Positions 50,956 to 59,806 are shown, numbered from the stretch's first letter. The stretch: DNA of 64,000 nt from Kibdelosporangium persicum (GCF_013280595.1 NZ_JAAATY010000036.1:1-64000), one strand, 5' to 3'. Notes: a model not told the origin generated them from the sequence alone. Made by a program: numbers and translations.

Positions 50956-51582
50956 CTAGCCGGGAGTCTGCGCCGCCGTCCCCTCGGGCACGAACCGGCT
51001 GAGCCGGCGGGGCGGGACGATCGCGGGCAGCACGTACCGCCACATGCCGGCGACCCGGTCCGGCAGATCGGCCCGGTCGGTCAGCACCTGTGACGAAATC
51101 TGCAGGCCGGTGAACGCGCTGACGAGGAAGTTCGCGATGTCACCGGTGACCAGCTCCTTGCGGATGTCACCCCGCTCCTGGGCGTGGTCGAGCTGGTCCC
51201 GGCACACGTCGATCCACCGCAGGTAGGAGTCCGGCGACGGGTCGGTGAACGTGCCCTGCTCGATCACCAACCGGATGCTTGCTCGGATCCGGACGTTCTC
51301 CTGGAGACCGCGCGCCATGGCGTGGGTCAGGTCGATCACGGTCTGCAGGCCCGGTTTGCCGTTGTCGTCGACCGGCGGCCAGATGGAGAACTGCTCGGCG
51401 ACGAGTTCGTGCGCGAGCTCCTCCTTGGACTTGAAGTGGAAGTACAGTGCGCCTTTGGTGACGCCGGCCTCGGCGAGGATGTCGGACAGGCTGGCCCCGA
51501 CGAAACCCTGCGAGTCGAACACCTTGGCGGCCGCGTCGAGGATGGTCGCTCGCGTCCGTTCCGCGCGTTCCTGTTTCGGCAC
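50956..51582 (-). CDS. Gamma-butyrolactone receptor-like TetR regulator
   Basis: 208 aa of the ArpA/ScbR/CprB type. N-terminus KQERAERTRATILDAAAKVF and helix-turn-helix ILAEAGVTKGALYFHFKSKE are near-diagnostic. A Trp at 123 (YLRWID) fits the ligand-pocket Trp of true receptors. It is convergent with the SARP gene (7-bp gap). An ARE-like site lies upstream of its own start. No AfsA-type synthase gene is in the window, so whether it binds a butyrolactone or is a pseudo-receptor is open. Confidence 0.88.
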   Translation of the reverse strand: MPKQERAERTRATILDAAAKVFDSQGFVGASLSDILAEAGVTKGALYFHFKSKEELAHELVAEQFSIWPPVDDNGKPGLQTVIDLTHAMARGLQENVRIRASIRLVIEQGTFTDPSPDSYLRWIDVCRDQLDHAQERGDIRKELVTGDIANFLVSAFTGLQISSQVLTDRADLPDRVAGMWRYVLPAIVPPRRLSRFVPEGTAAQTPG

Positions 51583-51637
51583 CCCGGATCCCCTTCGCCC
51601 AGTCGTCGTCCATCGAGTCTACGTCCGACGATAGGAC

Positions 51638-51664
51638 CAAACAAACCGGGAGGTAGGTATTTTC
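51638..51664. promoter_or_regulatory. ARE-like site before the receptor gene
   Basis: AAACAAACCGGGAGGTAGGT followed by ATTTTC resembles the ARE pattern with one half degenerate. It begins 56 bp upstream of the receptor start and suggests autoregulation. Confidence 0.5.
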
Positions 51665-51676
51665 TGCGGACAGAAA

Positions 51677-51704
51677 AGAACGCGACCTGGTCAGGTCGCG
51701 TTCT
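51677..51704 (-). terminator. Strong hairpin terminator of the GH81 gene
   Basis: AGAACGCGACCTG and CAGGTCGCGTTCT pair over 13 bp with a 2-base loop. Read on the minus strand it starts 13 bp after the GH81 stop and is followed by TTTTCTGTC, a classical intrinsic terminator. Confidence 0.85.
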
Positions 51705-51716
51705 CCGGAGGTGGGA

Positions 51717-54551
51717 TCAAGCGGGATTAAAGGGGATCACGAGCCGCGATTGACCGTCGTTGACCCGCAACGACGTGGCCACGTTGCCGATCGCGTTCCA
51801 GACCTCCAACCGGATGCAGCCGTTGCTGAACGACTGCGGTGTTCCGCTCGTGGCCCGTTGCCCGGCGTTGTGGGTGTAGATTTCCCAGCCGTTGATCGGA
51901 TCGGTCGCGAAGTAGTGGTACGTCTCCGTCCTGGTGTACGTGGAACCCGTGGGGGCGTAGGAGATCCTGGCCTGAACACCGGCGCCGACGCCCGTGCCCG
52001 CGTCGACACCCAGGCTGAACTGTGTCGTCTTCGACGAGTCGTACGTGCCGGTGAAACCACAGGCGGTGTACGTCACCGGGTTGTGCGGCGTGCCGTCCCA
52101 GTTCGCGCCACCCGCTGACGGGATCGTCGCGCTGGACCCGCTGGCGCCTGCCGTGGTCGACAGCGCGTTCGTGTTGACGAAGAACGTGCTGCTCCCGCCA
52201 CCGCCGGGCGTCCCCGGCCCACTACCGCCCTGCCAGGTGATCGCCCCGGTGGTGGCCGTCCGTCCCGGTTGGACGGTCAGGGAAACGCCGGTGGAGAAGG
52301 TGACTGTCAGAGGTGTCGTACCGCGGTTGGCCGCGACGTACGTCCGCGCGCCGTTCTTCGTGAACACCGCGTAGAGCGGCGTGTTGGCCGTGACCGTGGT
52401 GTCCACTTGGCCCAGTGCGGCGAGGTTGCGCAGCCAGTGGAAGGTGTGCGCCCTGCTCTCACCTTCTTCTGACGTGTAGCTTGTGGACCGCCACGCCTGG
52501 AGCGCCGCGTCCGGTTGCGACAGTGCCTGGAACTCCCAGATGATGTCCCGCCAGACCGTGGGTGCGGACGGTTTGACGGTCCGCATCTCCTGGAGGTTGG
52601 TGTTGATGTAACCCGGGTTGTAGCCCAGATACAGCGATCCACCGGTGATGGGCAGCATGTTGATGCCGTGGATCATCTCCGGCTCGCCCGAGAACCACGT
52701 CGCGTACGCGCCGCCGTTGCCCCACACCATGCCGACCGTGTTGTGCGGGAAAGCGGACGGGAAGTTGGAGTTCGTGGTGTCGTGCCAGTACTCCGCGATC
52801 GCCGCGGCCTGGGTGACGTACTGGTAGATCCCGGCGTCCCGGACCGTCCTGTTGCCGGTGGCCTGGCCGAACTGGATCAGTGCGGCGTCGAAGTTCATCC
52901 CTTCGGACGACGACTCCTGGTTGTTGCCCGCGAAGAAGTTCGCGTGCCCGGACGCCCAGTCGTGCCCGGCGTAGATGTCGAAGTCCCGCAGGAACGGGAA
53001 TCGCCGGTCGTTGCGGTCGTAGTTGTTGGCGTCCCGGATGAGCATGTCGACCATTCCGCCGTACTGGTTCGGCGACGCCCATGCCGGGTCGTACTTCGCC
53101 AAGGTCGCCGCGGCGGCGATGTAGTAGCCGTAGTGGAAGTGGTGGTCGTTGAGTTCCTGGTCGGACCCGTACGACGCCGGGTAGCCGATCAACGTGCCCC
53201 AACTGGAGTTGTAGCCGAAGACACGAGCCGTCTTGCCCGGGGTGGCGGTGAACCAGTCGGTGAGCCGGGACTTGATCGCCGACAGCATCCTGTCGCGGAC
53301 GCCCGTGTTGCCGACCAGATCGGCGATCTCGGCCAGCCGCGCCGCGCGGCCGAGCGCTTTCCCTGTCCAGTACGTGTCATTTCCGAACCCGGCGAACGGA
53401 TCGCCCACGGCGTTCAGTTCGTTGTTCAGGGTGGTCAGGTCCGCGCCCGTCATGCCCACCGCGGGCAGTTCAGGCAGCACGCCTCGGTAGACCATGCTTG
53501 TCTGGAACGACGTGATGTTCGTCAGAACGCGCATCTGGCCTCGCGGCGAGATGTAGGTGTTCGCGATCGGCGTTCCACCGGCGAGGTTCTTCCACAGGTG
53601 CGGGTAGAGCGCCGCGACTGTGCCGGTCGCCGCGCCTTCCCTTGCCTGGGTGGTGAAGTTGTACGTCGTGGTGAGCCTGCTCGTGGCTTCGTTGAAGCTC
53701 CACGACACAGTCGTTCCGGTGATGAACGAATAGGCGTACGGCGCGAAGGCGTTGAGCAGGTTCGTGCGCTCGGTGTTGGACGACTGCGCTGTCGTCGGCA
53801 GCACGGCGATCGAGAAGTAACCGCGTCCGGCCAGCGTCGAGCTGATCGACGCGCCGGAGATCGTCCACGTCGCACCCGTGGGCGCGAACAACGCGTAGTC
53901 GTGCCCGTTGATCGTGACACCAAGGGTTTTGCCGCTGTTGGACCACACGGTCGGCGCGGACTGGAAGGTCAGCTGGGCGTTTCCGCCCGTCGCCTCCGCG
54001 TGGACGAACGGAAGCCCGTGCCCGATCGTGGTTTTCAGGGAACGTCCGGCGTTCGCCCACGACGAGGTGACCGTCCAGTCGCTCCACCCGTCCACCATGG
54101 CCGTCGCGGTCAGGCCCGCGACGCCGATGGTGAAGTCGGTGGAATGCTCGAAGTGGTACTCACCGGTCGTGGTGGCGGAGCCGGTGATCGTCGCGGTGGT
54201 GGGGTAGTCGACGCCCAGGCCACTCGTGGTCGCCTTGAGGGACAACGGATGCGCGGCCAGGTTGTCCGAGCCGGCGCAGTCGTTGCGCTTCCACAGCAGC
54301 GAGGACCACCAGTCGTTGGTGGGGACACCGCCGGCGGGCGCGTTCGCGGTGACGAATGTCCTGGCGTTGCTGCCGATCGACCCGCACCCGGCCGGACCGG
54401 CGCCGGGCAGGCTGTCCAGGTACCCGCCCGCGCCGACGACGGTCGCGCTGGCGGTCCGATGGCTGGTGAACAGGACAAAACTGAGGGCCAGCGCGAGCAC
54501 CGCCAAGGCGGCGGTGATCGCTCGACCGGCCTGCTTCATTGCAGGGGGCAT
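51717..54551 (-). CDS. Secreted GH81 endo-1,3-beta-glucanase with CBM56-like domain
   Basis: 944 aa. A signal-anchor-like leader (AITAALAVLALALSFVLF) is followed by a GH81 domain of about 700 residues, with DHHFHYGYY and ASGHANFFAGNNQESSSEG carrying the catalytic Asp and Glu. After a GGSGPGTPGGGGSS linker, the last 130 residues resemble CBM56, a beta-1,3-glucan binder. AGGAGA fixes ATG 54551. It would cut fungal wall glucan or laminarin. A LacI-type palindrome lies upstream and a strong terminator downstream. Confidence 0.93.
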   Translation of the reverse strand: MPPAMKQAGRAITAALAVLALALSFVLFTSHRTASATVVGAGGYLDSLPGAGPAGCGSIGSNARTFVTANAPAGGVPTNDWWSSLLWKRNDCAGSDNLAAHPLSLKATTSGLGVDYPTTATITGSATTTGEYHFEHSTDFTIGVAGLTATAMVDGWSDWTVTSSWANAGRSLKTTIGHGLPFVHAEATGGNAQLTFQSAPTVWSNSGKTLGVTINGHDYALFAPTGATWTISGASISSTLAGRGYFSIAVLPTTAQSSNTERTNLLNAFAPYAYSFITGTTVSWSFNEATSRLTTTYNFTTQAREGAATGTVAALYPHLWKNLAGGTPIANTYISPRGQMRVLTNITSFQTSMVYRGVLPELPAVGMTGADLTTLNNELNAVGDPFAGFGNDTYWTGKALGRAARLAEIADLVGNTGVRDRMLSAIKSRLTDWFTATPGKTARVFGYNSSWGTLIGYPASYGSDQELNDHHFHYGYYIAAAATLAKYDPAWASPNQYGGMVDMLIRDANNYDRNDRRFPFLRDFDIYAGHDWASGHANFFAGNNQESSSEGMNFDAALIQFGQATGNRTVRDAGIYQYVTQAAAIAEYWHDTTNSNFPSAFPHNTVGMVWGNGGAYATWFSGEPEMIHGINMLPITGGSLYLGYNPGYINTNLQEMRTVKPSAPTVWRDIIWEFQALSQPDAALQAWRSTSYTSEEGESRAHTFHWLRNLAALGQVDTTVTANTPLYAVFTKNGARTYVAANRGTTPLTVTFSTGVSLTVQPGRTATTGAITWQGGSGPGTPGGGGSSTFFVNTNALSTTAGASGSSATIPSAGGANWDGTPHNPVTYTACGFTGTYDSSKTTQFSLGVDAGTGVGAGVQARISYAPTGSTYTRTETYHYFATDPINGWEIYTHNAGQRATSGTPQSFSNGCIRLEVWNAIGNVATSLRVNDGQSRLVIPFNPA

Positions 54552-54599
54552 CGACTCTCCTGGTGGGGAAGAGGTGCAGGGGTGCCTGAGCGCGCCTGC

Positions 54600-54611
54600 G
54601 AGAGCGCTCTC
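54600..54611. promoter_or_regulatory. LacI-type operator before the GH81 gene
   Basis: GAGAGCGCTCTC is a perfect 12-bp palindrome with central CG, the form of LacI/CebR-family operators (compare TGGGAGCGCTCCCA). It lies 49-60 bp upstream of the glucanase start. Confidence 0.65.
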
Positions 54612-55096
54612 ACGCATCTGTCATGGGACCCCGCCGACCTGGCGTGTGTCAAGAGATCCCGCCCGGTTGTCCACAAGCGGAGCCGGTTGTGGACAACTGG
54701 CGTCTGGTGATCAGAACATGTCAGGGGTTTGCGGTAACGTGAAAATCAGGGGTTCCCCCTGGGGAATTGGTGATGCGGTGACGCTTGCCTTTGAAGGTGC
54801 CTTTCTGCTTGGGGCCTTCGGCGGCGGGAGAAACAGCTGCCCCGCTGGCGGGCAGGCCACCAAGAGGGCGCATGTGGTGGCAGTTCTCGCACCTTGACCG
54901 CTTGATCGACAGCTGTGTTCAAAGGTGCCGGAGCGCCCACGAAGCCCACCTCTGAGCTCGCGCGCAAGCTGAAGGCTGCCCTTGTCCTTGCGCGCTGGGC
55001 CTTCTTCGCCGGCCCGCGCGAGCTGAGGGCTGAGCGGCACTTGCGCGTTGTCCTTGGGCTTGCGTCGTGCCGCGGGTTGTCCCGGCCCGGTTTTGG
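54612..55096. other. Intergenic region, no gene recognised
   Basis: About 485 bp between the GH81 promoter and the end of mtnD. TTCCCC-CT-GGGGAA (54753-54766) is a short hairpin. AAGGTGCC and its complement recur three times between about 54793 and 54928. Open frames here do not look like known protein; a decayed gene is possible but not supported. Confidence 0.45.
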
Positions 55097-55672
55097 TCAG
55101 CGGGTCGCGGTCAGGTCGTCGAAGCTGGGGAAGTCTTCGGCGAGGCGGTTGCCGGTGAAGTTCCCGACCCAGCCGTCGTCGTCGTGGAAGAAACGGACCG
55201 CCACGTAGTCGGGCCTGGTGCCCATGTCGAACCAGTGGGTGGTGTTGGCGGGGACGCTCAACAGATCGCCCGCCTCGCACAGGATGCCGTACACCTTCGC
55301 GTTCACGTGCAGGTAGAACACGCCGGAACCGCGGGCGAAGAACCTGTCCTCGTCGTCGTCATGGGTATGCTCGGCCAGGAACTTCTGGCGGGCTTCCGCT
55401 GCCTTCGCGGTCCACTCGGGAGTGTCCGCGGGCGTCATGTGCAGGGCGTCCACGTAGGTGTAGCCCTCTGCCGCGATGACCTCGTCGATGTGGGTTCGGT
55501 AGGCCGCCAGGACCTCGTCGGAGGAGGGTTGCGGGGACAGGTCCGCCACCACCGGCCAGCGGTCGAACCGGACCCCGAGCTGCTTGAGCTCGCCCTGGAT
55601 CTCGTCCGCGTCCGAGGTGCGTACGAGCACCGTCGACGGGTCTGTGTCGGGCCACACGGTGAGCAGCGTCAT
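55097..55672 (-). CDS. mtnD: Acireductone dioxygenase
   Basis: 191 aa cupin. Metal ligands in HTHDDDEDRFF (two His and Glu) and THWFDMG (His). Converts acireductone to the 2-keto precursor of methionine plus formate (iron form). ATG at 55672 overlaps the mtnB stop by ATGA. Last gene of the five-gene operon. Confidence 0.94.
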   Translation of the reverse strand: MTLLTVWPDTDPSTVLVRTSDADEIQGELKQLGVRFDRWPVVADLSPQPSSDEVLAAYRTHIDEVIAAEGYTYVDALHMTPADTPEWTAKAAEARQKFLAEHTHDDDEDRFFARGSGVFYLHVNAKVYGILCEAGDLLSVPANTTHWFDMGTRPDYVAVRFFHDDDGWVGNFTGNRLAEDFPSFDDLTATR

Positions 55673-56259
55673 GACTCGATTATGAACCTCATCAGCCATT
55701 CGAGGCACTCTGTGCGGTGGCGTGCTTGACGCAGGTCACTGCCCCAGACGTACAACCCGTGGCGGGCCACGATCAACGCGGGCGTGTCGGCACGGTAGGA
55801 GGCCTCGAACGCGTCGCCGAGCACTTCCATGTCCTGGCTGTTGGGAACGACCGGGATGGTCACCAGGTCGTCGTGCGCCGCGCGGCCGAAGCCCTTCAGC
55901 ATTTCCAGGTCACGCAGTTCAACGCCGGACGGCCAGCGTTCGGCGGCCAGCACAGGGGCGAGGACGTGCACGTGCACCACCGCCCCGGCGCCCGAGACCG
56001 CCGCGATCCGGCCGTGCAAGCCTGCCTCGGCTGACGGGGCCGGCGGGCCGGGGTGGACCGGTGTGCCGGAAGCGTCCACCTCCACGACGTCCGACGGGGT
56101 CAGTTCGCCCTTGTCGAGGCCGCTTGCCGTGACGGCCAGCCGGAGCGGCGACGAGCTCAGCCGGACCGACAGGTTCCCCGACGTGCCACGCATCCAGCCC
56201 AACGCGGTGTACCGGGCGCACTCGTCCGCCAGCAGACGGCCTGCTTCCGCGAGGTTCAC
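55669..56259 (-). CDS. mtnB: Methylthioribulose-1-phosphate dehydratase
   Basis: 196 aa class II aldolase fold. MRGTSGNLSVR, VVHVHVLAPV (zinc His), and ARHGLYVWGSDLRQARHRTE are family marks. GTG at 56259 overlaps the mtnC stop (GTGA); the frame is open upstream but that part is inside mtnC in another frame. Second dehydration step of the salvage route. Confidence 0.94.
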   Translation of the reverse strand: MNLAEAGRLLADECARYTALGWMRGTSGNLSVRLSSSPLRLAVTASGLDKGELTPSDVVEVDASGTPVHPGPPAPSAEAGLHGRIAAVSGAGAVVHVHVLAPVLAAERWPSGVELRDLEMLKGFGRAAHDDLVTIPVVPNSQDMEVLGDAFEASYRADTPALIVARHGLYVWGSDLRQARHRTECLEWLMRFIIES

Positions 56260-56969
56260 GGCAGGTCCACCGAGACCTCGGCGAACGTCCGCACCGCCAG
56301 GTGCGGGCCGAAGTCGGCGTCCGCGAACGGCTCGCCCGGCCGGGCCAGGCCCACGGTCTGCCAGCCGTCCGCGCGGGCCGCGTCCAGCTCCGCGGGCACG
56401 TCGGAGCAGAAGACGATCTCCGCGGCGGCGGCGCCGAGGGCGGAAGCGATCGCGCGGTATGAGGGCGCTTCGCGCTTCGGTCCGGCGTTCACGGTGTCGA
56501 AGTGCGTGGCGAACAGCGAGGTGATGTCGCCGTCCGTGGTGCGGGAGAACGCCGCGACCTGTCCGGCGACCGAGCCGGACGAGAACACCGCCAGGTCCAG
56601 GCCCTTGTCGTGCCAGGACCGCAATGCGGGCACCACGTCCGGGAACAGCTCGGTGACCAGGTCTCCCTCGGCGTAGCCACGCTGCCAGATCAGGCCCTGC
56701 AACGTCTTCAGCGGCGCGATCTTCTGGTCCGCGTCCATCCAGCCGTGCAGCACCGACACGATCTCGGCGGTCCCGGCCGTTTCGGGGAGTCCGCCGAGCG
56801 AGCGGATCTGGGCGACGGCCTCGGTCACGACAGGGTCGGACGGGTGCGCGTCGATCCATGGGCCGAGGCGGGGCCGCGCGTAGTCGTACAGCACGACGTG
56901 CACCTGGCTGGTCGGGGTCAAGGTGCCCTCGATGTCGACCACGACCCATCGGGCAGTCAGTGCGGTCAC
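56256..56969 (-). CDS. mtnC: Acireductone synthase (enolase-phosphatase E1)
   Basis: 237 aa HAD enzyme. VVDIEGTLTP (nucleophile Asp and DxE acid), LAVFSSGSVAGQ, GPKREAPSYRAIA and FCSDVPAELDAARADGW are the four HAD motifs. It enolises and dephosphorylates the diketone made by MtnB. GTG at 56969 overlaps the mtnA stop. Confidence 0.94.
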   Translation of the reverse strand: MTALTARWVVVDIEGTLTPTSQVHVVLYDYARPRLGPWIDAHPSDPVVTEAVAQIRSLGGLPETAGTAEIVSVLHGWMDADQKIAPLKTLQGLIWQRGYAEGDLVTELFPDVVPALRSWHDKGLDLAVFSSGSVAGQVAAFSRTTDGDITSLFATHFDTVNAGPKREAPSYRAIASALGAAAAEIVFCSDVPAELDAARADGWQTVGLARPGEPFADADFGPHLAVRTFAEVSVDLP

Positions 56970-57979
56970 TGGTTGGGTTCTCCTTCCGCGTAGTACTCGG
57001 CGATCCGGTGCGGCTCGAACGGGCCGCGGTCGGTGACGATGGTGGTGACGAACCGGGGCGGTGTCACGTCGAAGGCGGGGTAGAGGCCGCGGACCTTGTC
57101 GCTCGCGGTGCGGATGCCCATGGTGTGCAGGACGTCCTCGCCGGGCCGGTATTCCAGCGGCACGTCGTCGGCGGTCCGTGCGTCCTGGTCCGGTGCCTGC
57201 ACCAGCGCGTGGAACGGCACGCCGAACGCCGCGGCGGCCACGGCCAGGCCCAGCGTGCCGACCTTGTTGATCACGTGCCCGGCCATCGTGACCCGGTCGG
57301 CCGCGGTCACCAGGGCGTCCACCTCGCCGGACTGCAGCACGGCCGCGCCCATCCCGTCGGAGATCAGGGTGGTGTCCACGCCCATCTCGGCGAGGGTCTC
57401 GGCGGTCAGCCGGGCGCCTTGCAGGTACGGCCGGGTCTCGGTGCAGAAGAAGCGCAGGCGTTTGCCGCCGCGCTGAGCCGCCAGGACCAGTTCCACCAGG
57501 TAAAGATCCGCCCAGCAGTGGGTCAGCACGCCGCCCTCGGCCGGCAGCAACGATGCGGCCGCGGTCCCCAGTGCGCGGCTTCGGCCGCGGTACAACTCGT
57601 CGCCTGCCTTGGCCGCGGTCATCGCGGTCGAGACAAGCGATTCACCGGAACCGGACACGTGCGACAGCACCGCGTGCACAGCTTTGCGCAGGTGGTTGTT
57701 GGTCGACCGGGCCCGGAGTAACCGTGTGCCGGCTTGTTCCATGTAGGCGTACGCGGCGTGCGGGCGTAAGCCCGCCGCTTCGCGGGCGGCGAGCACCATG
57801 CCGTACAGCGCGGCGAAGTACGGGCCGGAGGACTGGGTGACCATGTCCTCAATGGCCTTGGCCACTTCGGCGGATGTACGGCACAGCATCCAGTCGCGCG
57901 TGAACGGGAAGTTGCGGCGGTCCAGGATCAGCACGCCGTCGTCGGTGAGTCTGACGCTGTCCGCCAGCACCGGAGTCAT
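56966..57979 (-). CDS. mtnA: Methylthioribose-1-phosphate isomerase
   Basis: 337 aa, eIF2B-like fold. The catalytic Cys is in GVLTHCWADLYL; the usual sequence there is THCNxG, so the following residues differ from the textbook enzyme. The substrate loop TRPYLQGARLTAETL and Asp in AADRVTMAGHVINKVGTLGLA are kept. It opens the ring of methylthioribose-1-phosphate. Its ATG overlaps the stop of the flavin monooxygenase gene by one base. Confidence 0.9.
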   Translation of the reverse strand: MTPVLADSVRLTDDGVLILDRRNFPFTRDWMLCRTSAEVAKAIEDMVTQSSGPYFAALYGMVLAAREAAGLRPHAAYAYMEQAGTRLLRARSTNNHLRKAVHAVLSHVSGSGESLVSTAMTAAKAGDELYRGRSRALGTAAASLLPAEGGVLTHCWADLYLVELVLAAQRGGKRLRFFCTETRPYLQGARLTAETLAEMGVDTTLISDGMGAAVLQSGEVDALVTAADRVTMAGHVINKVGTLGLAVAAAAFGVPFHALVQAPDQDARTADDVPLEYRPGEDVLHTMGIRTASDKVRGLYPAFDVTPPRFVTTIVTDRGPFEPHRIAEYYAEGEPNQ

Positions 57980-59094
57980 CAGCTGTATCCCGTGAACGGC
58001 GGGTGCTCGCCCGTCAGGAAGTACGCGCCGACTTCCCGTGCCTTGTAGACGACCGGGTCGTGCAGGGTCAAAGTCCTCGCGTTGCGCCAGAAGCGGTCGT
58101 AGCCGAACTTGGTCGCGGTCGCGCGGGCGCCCATGAACTCGAAGACCTTCGACGTGGTCTCGTTGACCACCCGGGTGGCGAAAACCTTGGCCGACGAGAT
58201 GGTGACCGCCGTGCCGGCCCGCTGTTCGGCGGTCAGCTCGGCACCGGCGGCGGCGGACTGCCGCAGGGACTCCGCGGCCCGGTCGGCCAAAGTGCCCGCT
58301 GCCTCAAGGGAAGCGACCAGTTCGCCGTAGCCGGCGAGGATGTACGGGTCCGTCGACGCGGAGTCCACACCGGACAGGAACCACGGCCGGGCCTGGCCAC
58401 GGGTGTACTCGGCGGCCTCGGCCAGCGCGCCCGCCGCGATGCCCACGTAGATCTGGGTCAGCGCGAGCTGGAAACCCAGCGCGGCAAGGGAAAGCCGGAT
58501 CGAGTCGGCCGGCTGCGCGCCCAGGACGTCCTGGCTGTCGACCGCCACGTCGTCGAACACGATGCCGCCGCTGGCGGTCAGCCGCTGGCCGGTGTTGTCC
58601 CAATCGGACGGGTAGGAGATCCCGGACGCCTTGGCGTCCACCGTGAACGTGAGCTTCTCGTCGGTGTCCACCCGGGTCGCGGACACCACGAGCCGGTCGG
58701 CCACCGAAGCGCCGGTGGCGAAGGTCTTGCGGCCGTTGACGACAAATCCGTCCGAAGTGGGCGTCAGCTCGAGCGCGGCGTCCAGCGGGTTGCTCACGCC
58801 CGCCCAGAACCAGTTCGCGTCGGCGCGCATCCGCTCGGCGGCCGCGGGGTTGTCGAACAGCCGCGCTCGCCAAAGGTGCAGGTAGTGGTAGCCGATGAGG
58901 TGCCCGATCGACGCGTCCGCCGCGGAGATGATCCTGGTCACCGCGTCCGCCGCCGCCTCGTCCGCGGCCAGCAGGCCGGATGAGCGCAACAGGTCCACCT
59001 CCGCGGTGGGTGGCCGGTTCGCCCGGTCCCGTTCGGCCGCGTCCGCCTTCAGCTGCGCGGCGACCTCCTCGGCCAAGCCGATCCAGTCCGTCAT
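57979..59094 (-). CDS. Flavin monooxygenase of the DszC/SfnC (acyl-CoA-dehydrogenase-fold) type
   Basis: 371 aa. The acyl-CoA dehydrogenase fold is clear, but DGFVVNGRKTFATGASVADR and the C-terminal EVGAYFLTGEHPPFTGYS match DszC/SfnC-like FMN-dependent monooxygenases, not dehydrogenases: the catalytic Glu region EGTxxIQ is absent. These act on sulfur compounds (dibenzothiophene, dimethylsulfone) or related substrates. It is the first gene of an operon with mtnA, mtnC, mtnB and mtnD, so a link to sulfur recycling is likely. ATG at 59094. Confidence 0.82.
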   Translation of the reverse strand: MTDWIGLAEEVAAQLKADAAERDRANRPPTAEVDLLRSSGLLAADEAAADAVTRIISAADASIGHLIGYHYLHLWRARLFDNPAAAERMRADANWFWAGVSNPLDAALELTPTSDGFVVNGRKTFATGASVADRLVVSATRVDTDEKLTFTVDAKASGISYPSDWDNTGQRLTASGGIVFDDVAVDSQDVLGAQPADSIRLSLAALGFQLALTQIYVGIAAGALAEAAEYTRGQARPWFLSGVDSASTDPYILAGYGELVASLEAAGTLADRAAESLRQSAAAGAELTAEQRAGTAVTISSAKVFATRVVNETTSKVFEFMGARATATKFGYDRFWRNARTLTLHDPVVYKAREVGAYFLTGEHPPFTGYS

Positions 59095-59203
59095 GGCGGA
59101 AACGGTACTGGGCTTCGGCGTCCCCGCCGTGCCCTGTCCACTCCACGAAACCTGCGCAAAAAGCAAACTTGCGTGCCGCGCAGTTTTCTGGCAGTGTCGG
59201 GTG

Positions 59204-59806
59204 GTGTCAGGGCTGAGAGAACGCAAGAAGCGGGCCACGCGGGAGGCGCTGAGCTGGGAGGCGTTGCGCCTCGCGGTCGAGCGCGGCATCGAGAACGTGC
59301 TGGTCGAGGACATCGCGACGGCCGTGGGTGTGTCACCGCGGACGTTCAACAACTACTTCTCGAGCAAGTACGAGGCGATCGTCTGGCGTGAGCTGGACCG
59401 GATGGTGCGGATCGGCGACATCCTGCGGGAACGACCGCCGGACGAGCCGTTCTGGCAGTCGATCGAGCAGGCGGTGCTCGCGATCTACGGCAATGACGAC
59501 GAGACGACACCGCCGGACAAGTCGTGGACCGAGGGCGTACGGGAGCTGGTGAGCTCGCCGTTGCTGACGGCCGAGTACCTCAAAGCCGACGCGGCGATGA
59601 GCCGTGCGCTCGCCGAGGCCATCGCCGACCGGCTCGGCATGGACGTCGAGCGGGACATGTACCCGCAAGTGGTCGCCGGTGCGGTCGGCGCGGCTTGCAG
59701 CGTCGCGCAACAACGGTGGATGAACGCCGATCCGCTGGTGCCGCTCGGGCCGCTGATCCGCGAGGCGCTCGGTCACCTGACCGACCTAAAAGGAGGAGAA
59801 CCATGA
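59204..59806 (+). CDS. TetR-family regulator
   Basis: 200 aa. MSGLRERKKRATREALS start and helix-turn-helix VEDIATAVGVSPRTFNNYFSSK. Start GTG 59204 (GTG 59201 equally possible). It is divergent from the salvage operon (109-bp gap) and coupled to the FAD hydroxylase by ATGA, so it may control both. The gap holds AAACT and AGTTT half-sites, weakly palindromic. Confidence 0.9.
   Translation: MSGLRERKKRATREALSWEALRLAVERGIENVLVEDIATAVGVSPRTFNNYFSSKYEAIVWRELDRMVRIGDILRERPPDEPFWQSIEQAVLAIYGNDDETTPPDKSWTEGVRELVSSPLLTAEYLKADAAMSRALAEAIADRLGMDVERDMYPQVVAGAVGAACSVAQQRWMNADPLVPLGPLIREALGHLTDLKGGEP

Noticed and set aside
54612-55096. A decayed gene in the region after the GH81 promoter
   Set aside because: Open frames exist on both strands but none shows recognisable protein features; recurring AAGGTGCC words are too short to call.
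56260-56949. N-terminal extension of mtnB making a 426-aa protein
   Set aside because: The extra part lies inside mtnC in a different frame, is Arg-rich, and the GTG at 56259 gives the normal mtnB length with a GTGA overlap.
57979-59352. Longer start for the DszC-like monooxygenase
   Set aside because: The extra 86 residues are Ser/Arg-rich and would cover the divergent promoter and the TetR start; ATG 59094 gives the family N-terminus.
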